The notes below the pieces were generated by a model, which was not told where the DNA came from, did not search any database, and saw only the letters and a list, made by a program, of their open reading frames with translations. The translations under genes were made by a program, and so were the position numbers. A stretch of DNA of 64,000 nucleotides from Nageia nagi (Eukaryota; Pinophyta). Within the stretch, counting starts at the first letter, position 1. Every line of letters starts with the position of its first letter. Location: NCBI GenBank assembly GCA_050084985.1, contig JBITNC010000002.1:29016001-29080000 (forward strand). The letters are read 5' to 3'. This document shows positions 33,351-46,375 of the stretch, one piece after another.

Positions 33351-35220
33351 TGCAAAAAATACTCTCTTAAAAGTTTGAAAAAAATATGATATCATTTTCA
33401 AGTTTGCTTTCAAAAAATTGGTTGAATCTCCTCCAAGGTAGTGTTAAATTGAGGTTGACTCAAAAATTAATAAATACCTTCAATTTTTAAATCATATGCT
33501 TAAAAATTTAAGCACATGTTAAAAATTTAATTTTAAGGTGTAATGGAGGGATATGAACTTATAACCTCTTCTTCACAATCGTAGTGGTTTGTCAGGTACT
33601 AATGGATGTTCCTTGAGGTATTTATGGAATGCTTGTCTTTTGTGTGCCTCCAAAGATTTTATATCTCTCAAATTATATTTAATAACTTCTTCCAAAAAAA
33701 ATTGGTTCTTCTCCAATTTTAAATTTTGATAGGCAAAATGCATAACTTCATTAAGGAAATATATGGGCAGCCTATGATTGATGGGGCAAATATTTTTAAA
33801 TTCCTCCAAAGTTCATTAATGTTCTCCTTTAAAATGAATTTGTTGGGCAAAAATATTTAAATATCTCCTCCAATAGTTTATGTTCCTCCAAAAAATACGC
33901 TTTGTGGGCAAAAAATTAATTTAAATGGCAAACAATTTTAATTAGTATCCTCCAAATTTTTAATGGGCTGGGAAAAGTTTATTATATCCTTCAAATATTT
34001 AGAATTCCTCCATTTGGCTATGCTGGGCAGAATTTTATTTCATCAAACATTAGAATCAAACTTTAGGGTGGGAATTTTAATTCGTTGGTGTGATTGGTTG
34101 GTGGCTAATTGGTGTTTGGCGTTGATTTTTGCTGGGCTGGCGTGGAGTTAGCTTCTCGGTAGCATTTGGATGGTTGATTTATTTTGATTTGAGCCTTTCA
34201 TTGGCTATTTCTCAGCCTGAAGGCCATGCAGAGGAGGCTACCAACTATAGAAACACAGATATGGATGATTGTTTGCATAGGGTAGAGGCTCTGGCTAAAA
34301 ACAAAAGTTTGAGTTTACTTGGCAGCATGAAGGTTGCATTGGAGCAAGCAGGAGGCAATCACTGATGCGCCAAATGAATCAAACAACAGCTCTTTTTCCA
34401 ACCATAACAAGTTCACCTTCCCTGATATGCTCAAGAAAATGTGCGTGGTAGACATATTTGAGTTGGAGTAGGGGCAGCATGGGCGGCGACGCAGGCTGGA
34501 GGAGTATTGCGAGGATTGTATACTGGCTGGGCATAGTAACCATAGTGAGTGATGAACCTCTACGTTGGGGCAGGATGGCCGATACAGTTCAAAGGACTGT
34601 AGTATCATAGGATATGCATAATGGCTTTTAACAAACACATATATACACTGCGCTATGCTCGTCAAAACCAGTTAATGGACTGCAGCATTGGGGCAGATTA
34701 GATCACGTTTTTACACCAAAATGATAGTTTTGGGCTCATACACGGGGACAATGAGGTGTCTTGCACGAGCCGTGAAGTGGCTGGCTTGCACGGGTAACTG
34801 ACATGTTCTGCGTGGGATTAGGGAGGACTCCTGTAGGTTACAATAGGAAGGCTTACTAATCTCTTCAATGTGCCTTAACTTTTGCAGTATGAGGGATGCG
34901 ATGGGGACAAAACAAACACAAATGCACATCGTTGGAACTACAAATACATATGCACATTACTTTGTACTCGCTTCAAAACTCCAACACAATACATTGCTCA
35001 GATCTCTGTTATCAATCTGATGGCAAATTGGTATCGCAGATAAAGGTTGGAAGGGAGGGAGATCTTCTCCTCTCTTTCTCTCCAACTCTGGAGCACAGAA
35101 TGATTGTGTTTCAAGGATTCTATTTCTTCTTCACTTCTCTACCTCAATCATCCCTAAGCTCTAGCAAATAACCACAATTTCACTCAGGCAGATTGAGCAG
35201 AGAAGGAAGAGAACAAGTTT
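33351..35220 (-). other. Leader of element D
   Basis: About 1.9 kb lies between the primer-binding site and gag. 33540-34000 is AT-rich. 34080-34700 is more GC-rich and, on the opposite (plus) strand, carries coding-like frames at 34129-34365 and, after a frame change, about 34349-34471. These could be captured host exons; no family was recognised. Confidence 0.5.
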
Positions 35221-35233
35221 AGCTTTGATACCA
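35221..35233 (-). other. Primer-binding site of element D (initiator tRNA-Met)
   Basis: The minus strand reads TGGTATCAAAGCT immediately after the 5' LTR, one mismatch from the canonical site over its first 12 bases. Confidence 0.85.
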
Positions 35234-35446
35234 TATTGAAAACTAACAAGAGAGATTCCATTATTGAAGAGAATGGTTTAAATACAATGCGAGAAGCATT
35301 ACCCTACAATGATGGTATTAATCATAAACCCTAAATATTTAATATCCTAAAGTATTATGTAGGCTAATATTATTTAGTAGCTTTTACATTATTATAGATA
35401 CTTAAAGTATCTATTATTGAGACTAATGTATTATTTATTTCTAATA
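35234..35446 (-). repeat. 5' LTR of element D
   Basis: 213 bp from TATTAG to CAATA on the minus strand. It is the partner of 29176-29390, with about 25 differences or gaps by eye. Confidence 0.85.
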
Positions 35447-35451
35447 GCATT

Positions 35452-38414
35452 AACACAAAACCATTTTTTATTAAAAAAAAAGTAAAATAAAGTTAACATT
35501 TAATGTCCTTTAAACTTATTAGTTTGTCATACCTATAAAGAGTTGTTAAATATCACCAATGTAGGGAGTGGGAGTGGAACTCGAGACCTTCCATGCAGGT
35601 ATCTTCACACTTGACTTATCTTCCAAGTTGGGATCTTGTATGTGGGTGTATATTTAGGGTAGGTAACATTATGTGAAATTACATAGAAAAATATTATGCA
35701 TCCTTTCACAAAATAAATAACATAATTTGGTAAAGCTTATGCCTTGTGAAATTAGGCAAAAAACTAATTCACACGCATCCCAAATCAAATCATAAAACTC
35801 CACATAACAAAGACCATGAGACATTAAAACTTGGGATGAATTTTCATACTTAATTTTGCATGGAAAATCACACAAAACCATGTGCATCAACTAAATACAT
35901 ATGAATAATACTTTCATATTTACCTACATGCTACATCAAAAAGTTCAAATATCATACTCATAAGGTTTGCATGCCAAAATGTTGTTTCATACGACGGACT
36001 TCTCAAATCTAATACAAAACTCATAAAATGACACATACTCATTACAGAAAATATGTTTCTTAAAATATATTAAAATCTACAAAGTCTAACCTATGCTTGC
36101 AAAGCACATCGATGAGGTATAAGTTATTAATGAACTTTCACTCTTTTTCTTATAATTTTCTAATCTAATTGAGTTCAACCATTTGCAAAATTATTTGAAT
36201 ATAATGGTAAATAAAACCTACTAATAGAATTTTATTATTTAATAAACTATGCTAATGGAGTTGATCATTGAGAAAATAAAAATAACTATTTTATTATCAT
36301 ATTATTTTTTTATTTTTCCTGTAATGACCAACCCATTTTACTCTTGCTATGACCTTGATATCCTTAGGGAATTTTGAAATAAGTGTGTAATATATGTGTG
36401 ATGAGATTAAATGTGTGTGATTATATATGATACTTTTATCGATTTGATGCTAACTTCGAGGTTGTTTGATACAGGTTGACTTAGTGTGGGAGTGAGATTG
36501 GAAATCCAAGTGAACCAAAGATGAGTTGGTTACAGGAATAAATCGATGAGAGTGAGAAAATGATTGGCCATTGAATCTTTAGAAACCCACAAAGGCTACC
36601 ATAAATCATATAGTTGCATTTCATGTTTGGTGTGCATGAATTATGATCCCTATGATATTTAAGTGTGCACTAAAAAGTTTACCTTATAGGATGGATGATC
36701 TTCGCAGGTAATGTTGTGTGCAAAATATTTTTGGTGAATTTTATTTCATATGGTGAATTAATTAATTGCAAAGGATATTGCAATAAAATATTTTATACCT
36801 AGATTTAAATTCTTACTCCATGGTATTTTATTTTCACTCTCCAAAATTTTATGACCAGTGAAAAATATTGATCTTTAAGGTGAGTTAGCAAAACTTATTG
36901 AGCTACTCTAAGGTATAAATATTCTTTCCTCCCATATACTTTGAAATATTATATGATGTGTCCCAAATAATTGAATACTATTTAAGCCTTGTGGCTTAAA
37001 AACAAACATTAAATGAAAATCCACCACAAAATTAAAACCTTATGTCTCCCACTAGTAAAAGGTATGAGGTGATTGATAGTAAATTTATTGGAGGTATTAT
37101 TCTCATTTTCTTCTTATAAATATCTTAAGGGTATTGGAGAAAAATGTACATTCTTTCCCTCTAAAAATTTGATCTTATGTCATGTTGGTTAAGGAGCTCA
37201 ATATTGCCATCATTACCACTTCCAATTTCATTACCAGGTGGTCCTCTATTTATAGCATTTACTTTCTATAAATTATGAATTTATTTCATATTTATGAGCA
37301 TTTATTATGTTGCTTTTATTTAATGAGAGTTAAATTTAATATTAAACTATTGGCATATGAATATGGTTGGTACTATTTTATGTTATGTTATTATTTTTAC
37401 ATTATAGAAGAATGGCAGTTGGTCATAGTCTAAATAAATAAAATAATATGATTTTATTTGAATTATCACATGAGGTGACTATGGAAGTCAATTGTTTGAC
37501 ACCTCGGGTTCCTCCTCCCCCCTCTACATATTGTCATGTTCTTCCCTTCTCTTCCCCATAGACTCCACTATCCGTTTGGTTAATGCCCATGTGGGTTTCA
37601 ATCAAGCTTGCAAGCATTTTTCTCTATTTTTTTTTATATTAGATTGCATCATGGGGATACTTTAGGTGGAGTAAATCATTATTTGAAAGGTTTTAGAATA
37701 CCCATGTTTACATCTATTTGGGCTTGAAATGCAATCCCAAGCTATCATATTTACTCTAGAATAGAATTAAGATAAATTGGGGAGAATTTGATAAGTCTAA
37801 GGTTTTATTGGGAATTTATGTCCGCCCTTGCATGCAAAATATCATCTTAGTTTTGTCTAAATAATAGATTCTTGGATATGGTCTTGTAAATGTATTGCTC
37901 TATCATAGTTGGAAAGACCTCACCTAATAAGAGATATATTACCCCCACCACCTTCTGGCACAATAGTGGAACCATGGCAATGCAAGTGCTCTTGTTATCA
38001 AATCTACCTTGGTGGAATATTGTGAGTCTTCCTCATACAACACTTCAATATTATTAAAGAGTTTCTTTTAGAAAAAAAATTGAGTTGATTGTGAAATGTT
38101 GGGCGAATCCTTACATCTCATGTTTATGATTATCTAAATCATCGTATGTATCCATAAGTCCAATTATCTGAGTCGCATGGATGTCACAGAATGGAGGCCA
38201 TTGTAGTTTTAACCTCAATCGAGTAGGGTATGTTGCGAGAATTCATATCTGGTAGGATAGTGTTGGAGTCTTTGTAACTGAGTTCATAATCATGGTTCAT
38301 CCTAATGTCATTATGAATAAAGTGAGGTTCATACATGTGCACTCTATGATCCAATAATTTAGTTTAAGATTTATTTTGATTCTTGCTTAAATGTTACATA
38401 TAGTCTCTATCATG
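35452..38414. other. Intergenic region without a recognised gene
   Basis: AT-rich sequence of nearly 3 kb. A 73-codon minus-strand frame (35669-35890) resembles nothing known. TGTAATGACC at about 36319 is reminiscent of a Ty3/gypsy LTR start, but no partner LTR, primer-binding site or protein domain could be found. Confidence 0.45.
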
Positions 38415-39125
38415 CGCTTGTGCATATACTTAGATTAACTAAGATAAGTACAATCCTTGTATTGGTACACTTGCATACCAAGATAGTAGTGCAAAAGACC
38501 AAGATCAATCATTTCATAAGTTGCCTTAATTTTGGATATGCACTCTTGTATGATTTTATCATTATATATTGTGATTAGAAAATCATCCACATAGAGAAGA
38601 ATTAAGACCAAGTCTTATCCCTTATTGATCACATATTGATACAATATCCATAAAGTATCCTAAAATATTTTTGTACCAAGCTCTAGGTGCTTGCTTAAGT
38701 CCATACAAGGACTTCTTTACCTTGCAAATAAGAGACTCATTACCATCCATAACAAATCCTTCTGTTTGATTCATGTAGATCTCCACATCTAAGTCATCGT
38801 TAAGAAAATCACTCTTGATGTTAAGTTGAAAAAACTTTACATCCCTAAGCTACTAAAAGAGGAAGGATTAACTTGACTTTGGGCATCTTTACCATTAGAC
38901 CAAAGGTTTCCTCATAATCAATTTTATAATTCTGAGTGAAACCCTTGGTAACTAACCTTGCCTTGTATTTCTTAATTTTTCCAACTTAATTATGATCTTG
39001 TAAATCCACTTATTACCAATCACATTTTATTCATTGGGATATTAAACTAAGTCCCAAGTTTTATTTTTTATAAGCGCCTCATACTCCACTTTCATGGCTT
39101 CTATCTAACACTTATGCTTTGAAGA
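38415..39125 (-). pseudogene. Reverse transcriptase fragment of element E
   Basis: The minus strand contains the polymerase core around 38580-38610 (LILLYVDDFL) and the region equal to KWIYK...YEETF near 38890-39040. Stops and small indels interrupt it. It is cut off at 38415. Confidence 0.75.
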
Positions 39126-39153
39126 TTACTTAAATGATGAGAGCTCATTTTTG

Positions 39154-39644
39154 TGAAGGAACTAACGCTAACAAGATAATTCTTAATGAAACAAGATCAC
39201 ATGAAAGCTCTCAATGCACATCTAACTATCACACAAAGCAATCTCACAAAGATAACACAAAATGTAAGTGGTTCCTCCAACTAGGAGTACATCCACTAAC
39301 TAGATCTCTCTTCTTAACAAATATGAACTCTTACAATCCTCCTACTATTTTCTCCTAACCACTATCTTATAGCATAACTTTACTCCATAAATTGATGTAT
39401 GATCACAAAGAGGGATCCTTTTATTTATAGGCCAAAATCCCTCTTTGGATCACCCTTTTATCTAATGTACAAAAGTATGACATGCACATCTTTTTACCCA
39501 AGAGGCATGCTCATGATATGGAGTGTAGGACAAGTTACATTATCATATTCACTTAAATACTTAAGGTATAAAATGATACCATTAAGTATTAGTGAACTTT
39601 ACATAAAATGATACCATTACAATAATGCATTATACATTCCAACA
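39154..39644 (-). repeat. Solo LTR of family B nested in element E
   Basis: It runs from TGAAGGAACTAACG to CATTCCAACA in reverse orientation, between perfect duplications TTTTG (39149-39153 and 39645-39649). It splits the element E pol between its integrase and reverse transcriptase segments. Confidence 0.9.
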
Positions 39645-39659
39645 TTTTGTTATCAATTT

Positions 39660-40440
39660 TGATAAATAAAAATTTATTCAAGGTCATACTTCTTGTTATC
39701 CTCTATGTTGAAGAATTTTGCTCCTAAGGTGATTTATCTACATTAATATCCAACCAATTAGGTACAACTAAAAAGTCATCTAGATCATCAATGTCCTCAT
39801 TAGAAGCAAATTCCTCAGGAAGTTTATTGAACTTACATCCCTTGAGATGAATACTACTCTCTAGGATGGAGAAGGGATCCTGTAGCCTTTATTCTGACTT
39901 CCATAACCCATAAAGATGCATTTTTTAGATCTCTTATCCAACTTCTTTATTTTCTTAGAAATAATGTAGGATAAGACTTCACAACCAAACACCGTAAAGT
40001 GAGAGATGTTAGGTTTCTTTCTCGTTCATACCTCATACAAAGTTTAGCCTTCAACTACTTTTGTAGGACACCTATTCAAAGTGTAAATTATAGTGCTCAC
40101 AAATTCCCCGCATAAGAAATTAAGAAGATTTTCCAAAGTGCACCTAGCCATTTCCTGAAAGGTTTTATTCTTTCTTTTGGCTACACCATTTTTTGAAGGG
40201 TGTAATGTATCATAAATTACCTATTGATCCCATATTTGGCACAATAATCATTGAACTTGTTGTTATTGTATTCACCCCCATTATCATCCCAATATCTTTA
40301 TTTTTAGGTTGGTATGAATTTTCAACTAAGGCCTTAAACTTTTTGAACATATCAAAAATATATTGATCATTATGCTCAAGTTGAAGAGGTTATGGTATTC
40401 TTGATGCCTTATCTTTTTTAAATTTATGCCTTTGCACCTA
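39660..40440 (-). pseudogene. Integrase and linker fragment of element E
   Basis: The minus strand matches the integrase C-terminal part of elements A and B: the block equal to KCIFVGYDNQHRGYRLYS around 39860-39930 and the one equal to HFRVFGC near 39990. Upstream parts of the integrase core are recognisable but badly broken to about 40440. Confidence 0.7.
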
Positions 40441-41836
40441 TAAATCGTTACAAGGATTTGATTCACTATAAGATGAAGGGTTGTATGTTTAAGCATGCTT
40501 TAGAAAGGACAACCTATTTGTCATTACCAACTTCTAAACACACAGACATTAAGCATTGTGTTGAACCAAATAACTAATGCATCATTCTTGAGAGAAGTTT
40601 CAAATACATATAATTCAAATGCTAAGGCACTTTGATCAAAAGATCATAAGCTATGCAAAATCCATTAAGCTAAACAAATGCCATATTTATTATGTCATAA
40701 ATTCAAGATTTACAATCCATAGCATGTTAATTTGATCGTACCACAAATAATATCATCTTGACTATAGAAATTCATAAGTCCTTCCCTATTTAAAAACATG
40801 TTAATTTAGAGTTTTAGGATCTCCTTCAACAATAATGACTCGTAGAGAAGAACAAGCCACAAATAATGCCATCTTGATCATGCTACTAGTTAAGATGCAA
40901 ATGATGGATGAAGGTAGCATTAATCCATTAACATGGATTCAACTTCTATTAATGCATAAATACACTTCAAAAAATGGAAGTAAATTGGCATCCATAGATA
41001 ATGGATAAAATTCTCAATAATGGAAGTAAAGTCACATAAATTTGTATGATAGTTACAATTTTGATGAAGGGCGAACCTTTTGAATTACTCCAATAGGTTG
41101 CAACTTTGGAGAAGGATGAAACTTTTTAACCACTCCGTCATATTTTAGTCATGCAGAAGGGTGAACCTTTTAACCACTCCATCTACTACAAATTTTTAGC
41201 AAGATAGAGAAAATTAAATAAGAATAATCTCCCCAAACATGAAATTAGATTAGCATCAATCCCAAAAATAGGATAAACTTTCACAAAATGAAAGTAAAGA
41301 GGTATGAATCCTAATCATAGATAATTTTTCAACAAATAAGGTGGCATCAAACCATAAATATGGGTATAAACCTCCAACCATGAAAGGCATTAATCCATTT
41401 GTATAAAATAACTTCCAACCATACAAAACCCTAAGGTATTATTGCCAAGGCGATAAGATTATTTACTAATCTATTTAAGGCAAAAAAATTGCAACAATGC
41501 TACCAAATTGTAGATTTCATTCCATTAAAAAAGTTAAGCCATAAGTTAGCATGAAATCAACATTCCACTATGTAAAATAATTGTAATTTATTAACTAAAT
41601 TATCCAACCAACATTGTTGAATTGTTTAAATCAAGGTAATAAACCAAACATGTTGAATTTTATCCAAAATAATTAACGAGGCATGCATAAATTATTTAAC
41701 CAATTTCACATATGCAAAAGGTTTATAAATAAATCAAATGAAATATCCCATTCATCTAACATTTTTCATAACCTAGTAACATAATTGTAAAGAGGGTAAA
41801 GTTGAGGCTTATTTTCTTATTTAGAATTAAACCTTT
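40441..41836. other. Degenerate repeat-rich segment in place of element E gag
   Basis: No gag is recognisable. About 40905-41460 holds imperfect tandem units with recurring ATGGAAGTAAA and GAAGGGTGAACCTTTTAACC (near 41064, 41112 and 41158). The origin is unknown: an insertion or a very decayed gag/leader. Confidence 0.4.
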
Positions 41837-43640
41837 ACCTGAATGCCCGTAAGGATCCCAATACCTCAACTAGTTCCCTTTGATCAGCAATATACTCTTA
41901 TAAGGAGGAGTACTAACTATTTTTCAAAGGTGTGATGTATGTTAGATCGACCAAATTATTACCTTGATTAGGTTTCAAGTTGTCCTCCTAGATTATTAGA
42001 ATAATCTCTAAATGAACGTGTAGACATGTGGTATCACTACACACATGTTTATCCACCTATATGGAGTTATCTAGACCAATAAAGGACTTAAGGGAAATTA
42101 AGAAGTACGAATCTTACACCATTTGGATCGTTAGACTGCAAGCTCCAATCTGCTTTTTCCTCCTCTCATGGCTCTCCAAATAAGTCATGTTGTGGAATAT
42201 ATGTATGAATATGCTCATTTTAGGGTGTGCACTTTTAATATTTGCATTTTTTGTAAAGATAAAATAAAAATGCATAACATAAAGTAAAGGGCATAAAGAA
42301 ATGATACATCATCTTAAGTTGAAACCTAAGAATCCAATGGGTTTTATTACCAACCTCAATAGGACCTTTTTACAAAAAATACGTAAGTTCATTATTTTAA
42401 AGTAACAATAATAAATAAGAAGTCAACACCCCCCCCCCCCCCCCCCCCCTTTTTTTTTACTTAAAACTTGAACTTAGCAAAAATTCACCTTTTTTTATCA
42501 AAGCATAAGAAATCATTCCCCTTTTTCAACATTAAAAATAATACTTAGGAAAAAAGTTCCCATTTGAAATTTTACCTTAGGGAAAAAATCTACTTTTAAC
42601 ATTAAGGAAAAAAAAATAACTCCTCACTTAAAAAATTAACTTCCCGCTTTTATCATGGTAATATTTATTTTAAGGAAACAATTTCTCCTCCTCCCCCCTT
42701 TAAAAAATTAATTAAGAAGAAAAAACTCTATACATTGTTGGATTTCTTCTTAAAGTTATTTTTAAATAATATAGTTCAATATTTAAGTTTTAAATATACT
42801 TAAAAACAAAACTCCTTTTAAAGGAGATTTTGAAATGAGTTTTTAAATAAAAAGAAGGGTGAATTAATGAGTTTATTTGTTTTTAAGTATATTTAAAAAT
42901 TAAACATTGAACTATATTATTTAAAAATAACTTTAAGAATAAATCCAATAATGCATGAGAGTTTCCCATGGTATTAAATATTTCAACCCTCACCTACTAA
43001 TTGTGACACCATTAAATGGGAGCATGGGCAGGTTGACGTCAAAGAAAGAAGACTGAGTGAATGAGGAGCATACCCTCATTAAGGAAATGCAGGCTGAGCG
43101 GGAGTTGAAGACAAGTTAAGTGTTGTGTAGAGTGTATTTGTAATAAACCGATCCAACCATCTAGAGCATAAAATAATTGCAAATATAAAAAAAAAATTTT
43201 ATCTTTTTTTTTTAATTACATTACGAATTTTTTTATAATAAATATAGCAAGTTGTAAAAAAATTGTAAAGTTTTTACTTTATAAATATTTTGGTTTTTAT
43301 CATAGAAGGTAAAAAAATTGTAAATTTATATTACTATATTAATTTCATAACAATATATTATTGTTATTTTAGACAAATTTATTAAGAAATAAGTGTAACT
43401 AATAAAGGAATGTTAGTAAAAAAATTGCACAACGATAATATATTATTATTTTTAAATAAATTTTGCTAAAAAATTAATTAATGCATAACAAGGAAAATGT
43501 TAGTATCATAACAAAATTTGAAAAAAAAATTAATGGGGTAGGAGGTTATACCTTCATAAACCTCTTTACCTCACAAAAGAAGATGGAAGGACTAGGATGA
43601 ATTTTCAAAAAGAAATGTTGAAGAGGAGTCTTCACACTAA
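41837..43640 (-). other. Leader of element E, with the shared block and a long C tract
   Basis: 41837-42235 is the reverse complement of the block conserved in elements A, B and C. 42429-42449 is an uninterrupted run of 21 C followed by 9 T on the plus strand (a G run in element sense). An inverted repeat around 42730-42960 contains TTTAAATAATATAGTTCAAT and its complement. The rest is AT-rich and non-coding. Confidence 0.65.
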
Positions 43641-43652
43641 GCTCTGATACCA
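43641..43652 (-). other. Primer-binding site of element E
   Basis: Plus-strand GCTCTGATACCA is the exact complement of TGGTATCAGAGC, two bases inside the 5' LTR edge. Confidence 0.88.
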
Positions 43653-43654
43653 AA

Positions 43655-44158
43655 TGATAGAATTAAGATTAAATATCCAATCCCTATATGCCCATGATTA
43701 TATGAAAGCTCTCTTAAACATCAACACTCAAAGCATAAGTACAAAATAAGCATTCTCACAAGATGACACCAATATAAAGTGGTTCCTTCAACCTAGAGAG
43801 TAAATCCACTAACCAAGATATTTCTTAAATTCACAAAAAAAACTCTTTTACAATATCTCTTTCTTCCTCTTCTAACACTAATCCTATAGTATAAATTTGC
43901 TTCAACTTTTTAGTGTGTGATCTCAAGAAGAGGACCTTCTATTTATAGGCCAAAATCCTCCCTTGAATAATCTTTTTAACCATTGTACAAAGACATGATA
44001 TGCTTCACTCTTTTACCCACATAGTATGCTTATAAGAAGGAATGTAAGAAAAGTTAAATCATCATATTCACATAAATACTTAAGGTATCTAAGGATACTT
44101 TTAAGTATTGTTGAATTTACAAAAAGAACCTTACAATAATGCATTATAAATTCCAACA
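43655..44158 (-). repeat. 5' LTR of element E
   Basis: 504 bp, ending ATTCCAACA at 44158. It shares the internal landmarks of the B and C LTRs (the CTTAAGGTATC inverted repeat and the TATAAATAG box) but is distinct from both. No partner LTR is in the window. Confidence 0.8.
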
Positions 44159-44229
44159 AGTTACAATAAAATGCAAAGTAGATAGTGATTTTTTATTGTA
44201 TAATATTAACAACAATAAACTTTATTTTC

Positions 44230-46023
44230 ATTTAGTGATCACCATCGACCATGGGGCACCATAAGAATGGTGATAAAGGAGATAAGAGAAAAAAGGATCC
44301 AGTTGAGGTAAAGATGACATCATAGAAAAACAAAACAAGCTTGTAAGTATCCATATGTATTATGTAATATCAACATAAGATCCAATAATACTTTATATAT
44401 TTCATTAAGTAAGGCATGTAATAACTTATTTTTTTAATTTTTTGAACAAGAAAATAAATTAAAAATCCTTGCAAAAATATGTAAAGATTTATTCTCCCTT
44501 GACGATTTAGTGAGAATATTTGTTGGTAGGGGGTTAAGAGGACCTGGTGGTGGCACACCATCGCAACAAGGTATTGCTTTTGGTAATTCTTTATAATTAC
44601 TTGAATAAAAAGTAATGAAAATTTAGTTTAATTTTTATTTTAAAGCATATTGTGATGTGATCTACTAACATGCGTAGAGTCAATAAATCAACAGACTAGG
44701 TTGATGTTAACTCAAGGATCCAAAAATCTTCAAATTCTTATGATGTCAAATGGAGAGGTCCTAAAAGATGAAAATGGTAATAGTTTATGTTTGAAAACAT
44801 AAATTTATATATTGATTAGAAATATATTAATTTACTGACATATTTTCAATTATTTTTCAAGTTCACATTTTAACAAAACATTGAAGAATGTTGGAGTGTT
44901 CGAATTTGTAAAAATACTTGATAAGCCATGGAAGAAGTAAGATGATTTTGATATGTATGTTTTTTATTATTTGTATCATTTTTTGGTATTCATGTTTCGT
45001 TTTTTTCATTAAATATTCTAAAATACTAAAATAAATTTGTTATAATTTATGTATTTTGCAGCCAAAAAAGAATAATAGCAAATCTAAAACATGATTTTGG
45101 TGAAGGGTGGAGTGAGAAGAAAGTGCTCCAATAGGCAAGGTTGAATCTCAAAAGGGTTAGAGATCGTGTGAGAAGAAAAGTGATGAAACTTCCCCTTAAT
45201 CAATGAAACTTAACAAGTAAACCAACTGACATCTATAAGAAGGTATGGAAGATTTTCCTTGATATTTAATATTTGAACTTGAATAGTTGATTTTTTTAAT
45301 ATAATACTAATTAATTATTTCATAAGAAGGTATGGAAGATGCTACTTAAGAAGTGGTCGAGTTGGAGAAGCAAAAAGAGGAAGGAAAGGAAACAGCGTAA
45401 GAAAAAATAACTAAATATTAAGTTGCTAGAGTGGACGCATATTTATACATTGGTCAAGAAGTGGAGGGAGGAGACATGTCGAAGCCTAATTCATGAGTAC
45501 ATTTAGTGATTTTTAAAAATATTTAATATTTTAAAATGAATAGATAATTTTTTTAATATATTAATAATTAAATTTTTATGTAGTTAAGTAATTTCAATTG
45601 GTTACCTGATTATGAGGAATGATAATATGGTATCACACATAGTTATGAGGCCATGAAGGACACAATGGATACTAGTGTAAGGAATTAGAATTATTTTAAT
45701 TAATATACACATAGGAATTCATTATAGGTGATGCATATTTTTGGTAAGTTTTAATTATTTACTAACATTTATTTTCTTATTATTTGTAGGCAGGTACATC
45801 GTAGGTGAGTGCATAGTAGGGTCAGATAGAGGAGCATGGCCTGCAGCTAACCAAGCATGAGCCACTAGAGGATGTAGACATTGAGATTCAATATGAAGAT
45901 CTATTTGGAGATGATGATAAGTTAGCTACTAGCTCAGCTAGCAAGTCAACTAGAGCTAGTGGGTCAGGTAGTGAGTCTCTTAGTGAGTCAGCTAGTGAGG
46001 ATGTTGATATCGAGTTGTAGTAC
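44230..46023 (+). pseudogene. Degenerate multi-exon gene, possibly a CACTA (EnSpm) transposase-related protein
   Basis: Short coding-like segments are separated by AT-rich intron-like gaps: MGHHKNGDKGDKRKKDPVE (from about 44254), RGLRGPGGGTPSQQ with a GT donor (to about 44572), RLMLTQGSKNLQILMMSNGE (about 44700), LKHDFGEGWSEKKVLQ (about 45085), VWKMLLKKWSSWRSKKRKER (from about 45330), and a Ser- and acid-rich C-terminus ending EDVDIEL and TAG (45829-46020). The KP..I....VW...L..W pattern recalls plant Ptta/EnSpm transposase domains. At least one stop (after KKVLQ) breaks it. Exon joins are guesses. Confidence 0.35.
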
Positions 46024-46103
46024 TCATGATGTGAACACCATTTTATGGATGTTAATATGATGTTGATATTTTTATGCTTAGCTAAACTTGGAATGCTATT
46101 ATA

Positions 46104-46145
<42 letters not shown>
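46104..46145. repeat. AT microsatellite
   Basis: A run of about 18 AT/TA dinucleotides, downstream of the degenerate gene. Confidence 0.9.
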
Positions 46146-46150
<5 letters not shown>

Positions 46151-46375
46151 GTTATAATATTGGAATGTTATAGTAATATAATAAATGCTATTATTAAATA
46201 TTTATTAAAATATAATAAAAATATATATTAATAAAAATAAAATAAAATATTAATAATACAAATAATATTGTTATAATTAAATAAAAATATATTAATAATT
46301 ATAAAATATTATTAACTTATATTATTAAATTTTTATTGAAATATAATAATATTTTTAAAAAAATTATAATAATTT

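Larger units (their letters stand above)
29176..35446 (-). mobile_element. Copia element D, full length, defective, with non-canonical TA...TA LTR ends
   Basis: Two short direct LTRs (35234-35446 as the 5' LTR and 29176-29390 as the 3' LTR) flank a minus-strand copia body. The target duplication is a perfect GCATT (29171-29175 and 35447-35451). In element orientation the LTRs begin TATTAG and end CAATA instead of TG...CA; the exact duplication supports these limits. The primer-binding site abuts the 5' LTR directly. The protein sequence belongs to a different copia lineage from A, B, C and E. LTR identity is about 88-90% by eye, so the insertion is old. Confidence 0.87.
38415..44158 (-). mobile_element. 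Copia element E, truncated at its 3' side
   Basis: Minus-strand relative of elements B and C. It retains a 5' LTR (43655-44158), an exact primer-binding site, a leader containing the block shared with A, B and C, integrase and part of reverse transcriptase. Similarity stops abruptly near 38415 within reverse transcriptase, just after the part equal to YLGMQVYQYKDCTYLS, so the end of reverse transcriptase, RNase H and the 3' LTR are lost. A gag could not be recognised between about 40440 and 41840. Confidence 0.8.

Noticed and set aside
36319-37640. Possible Ty3/gypsy LTR starting TGTAATGACC
   Set aside because: No second LTR, primer-binding site, target duplication or gypsy protein domain was found.
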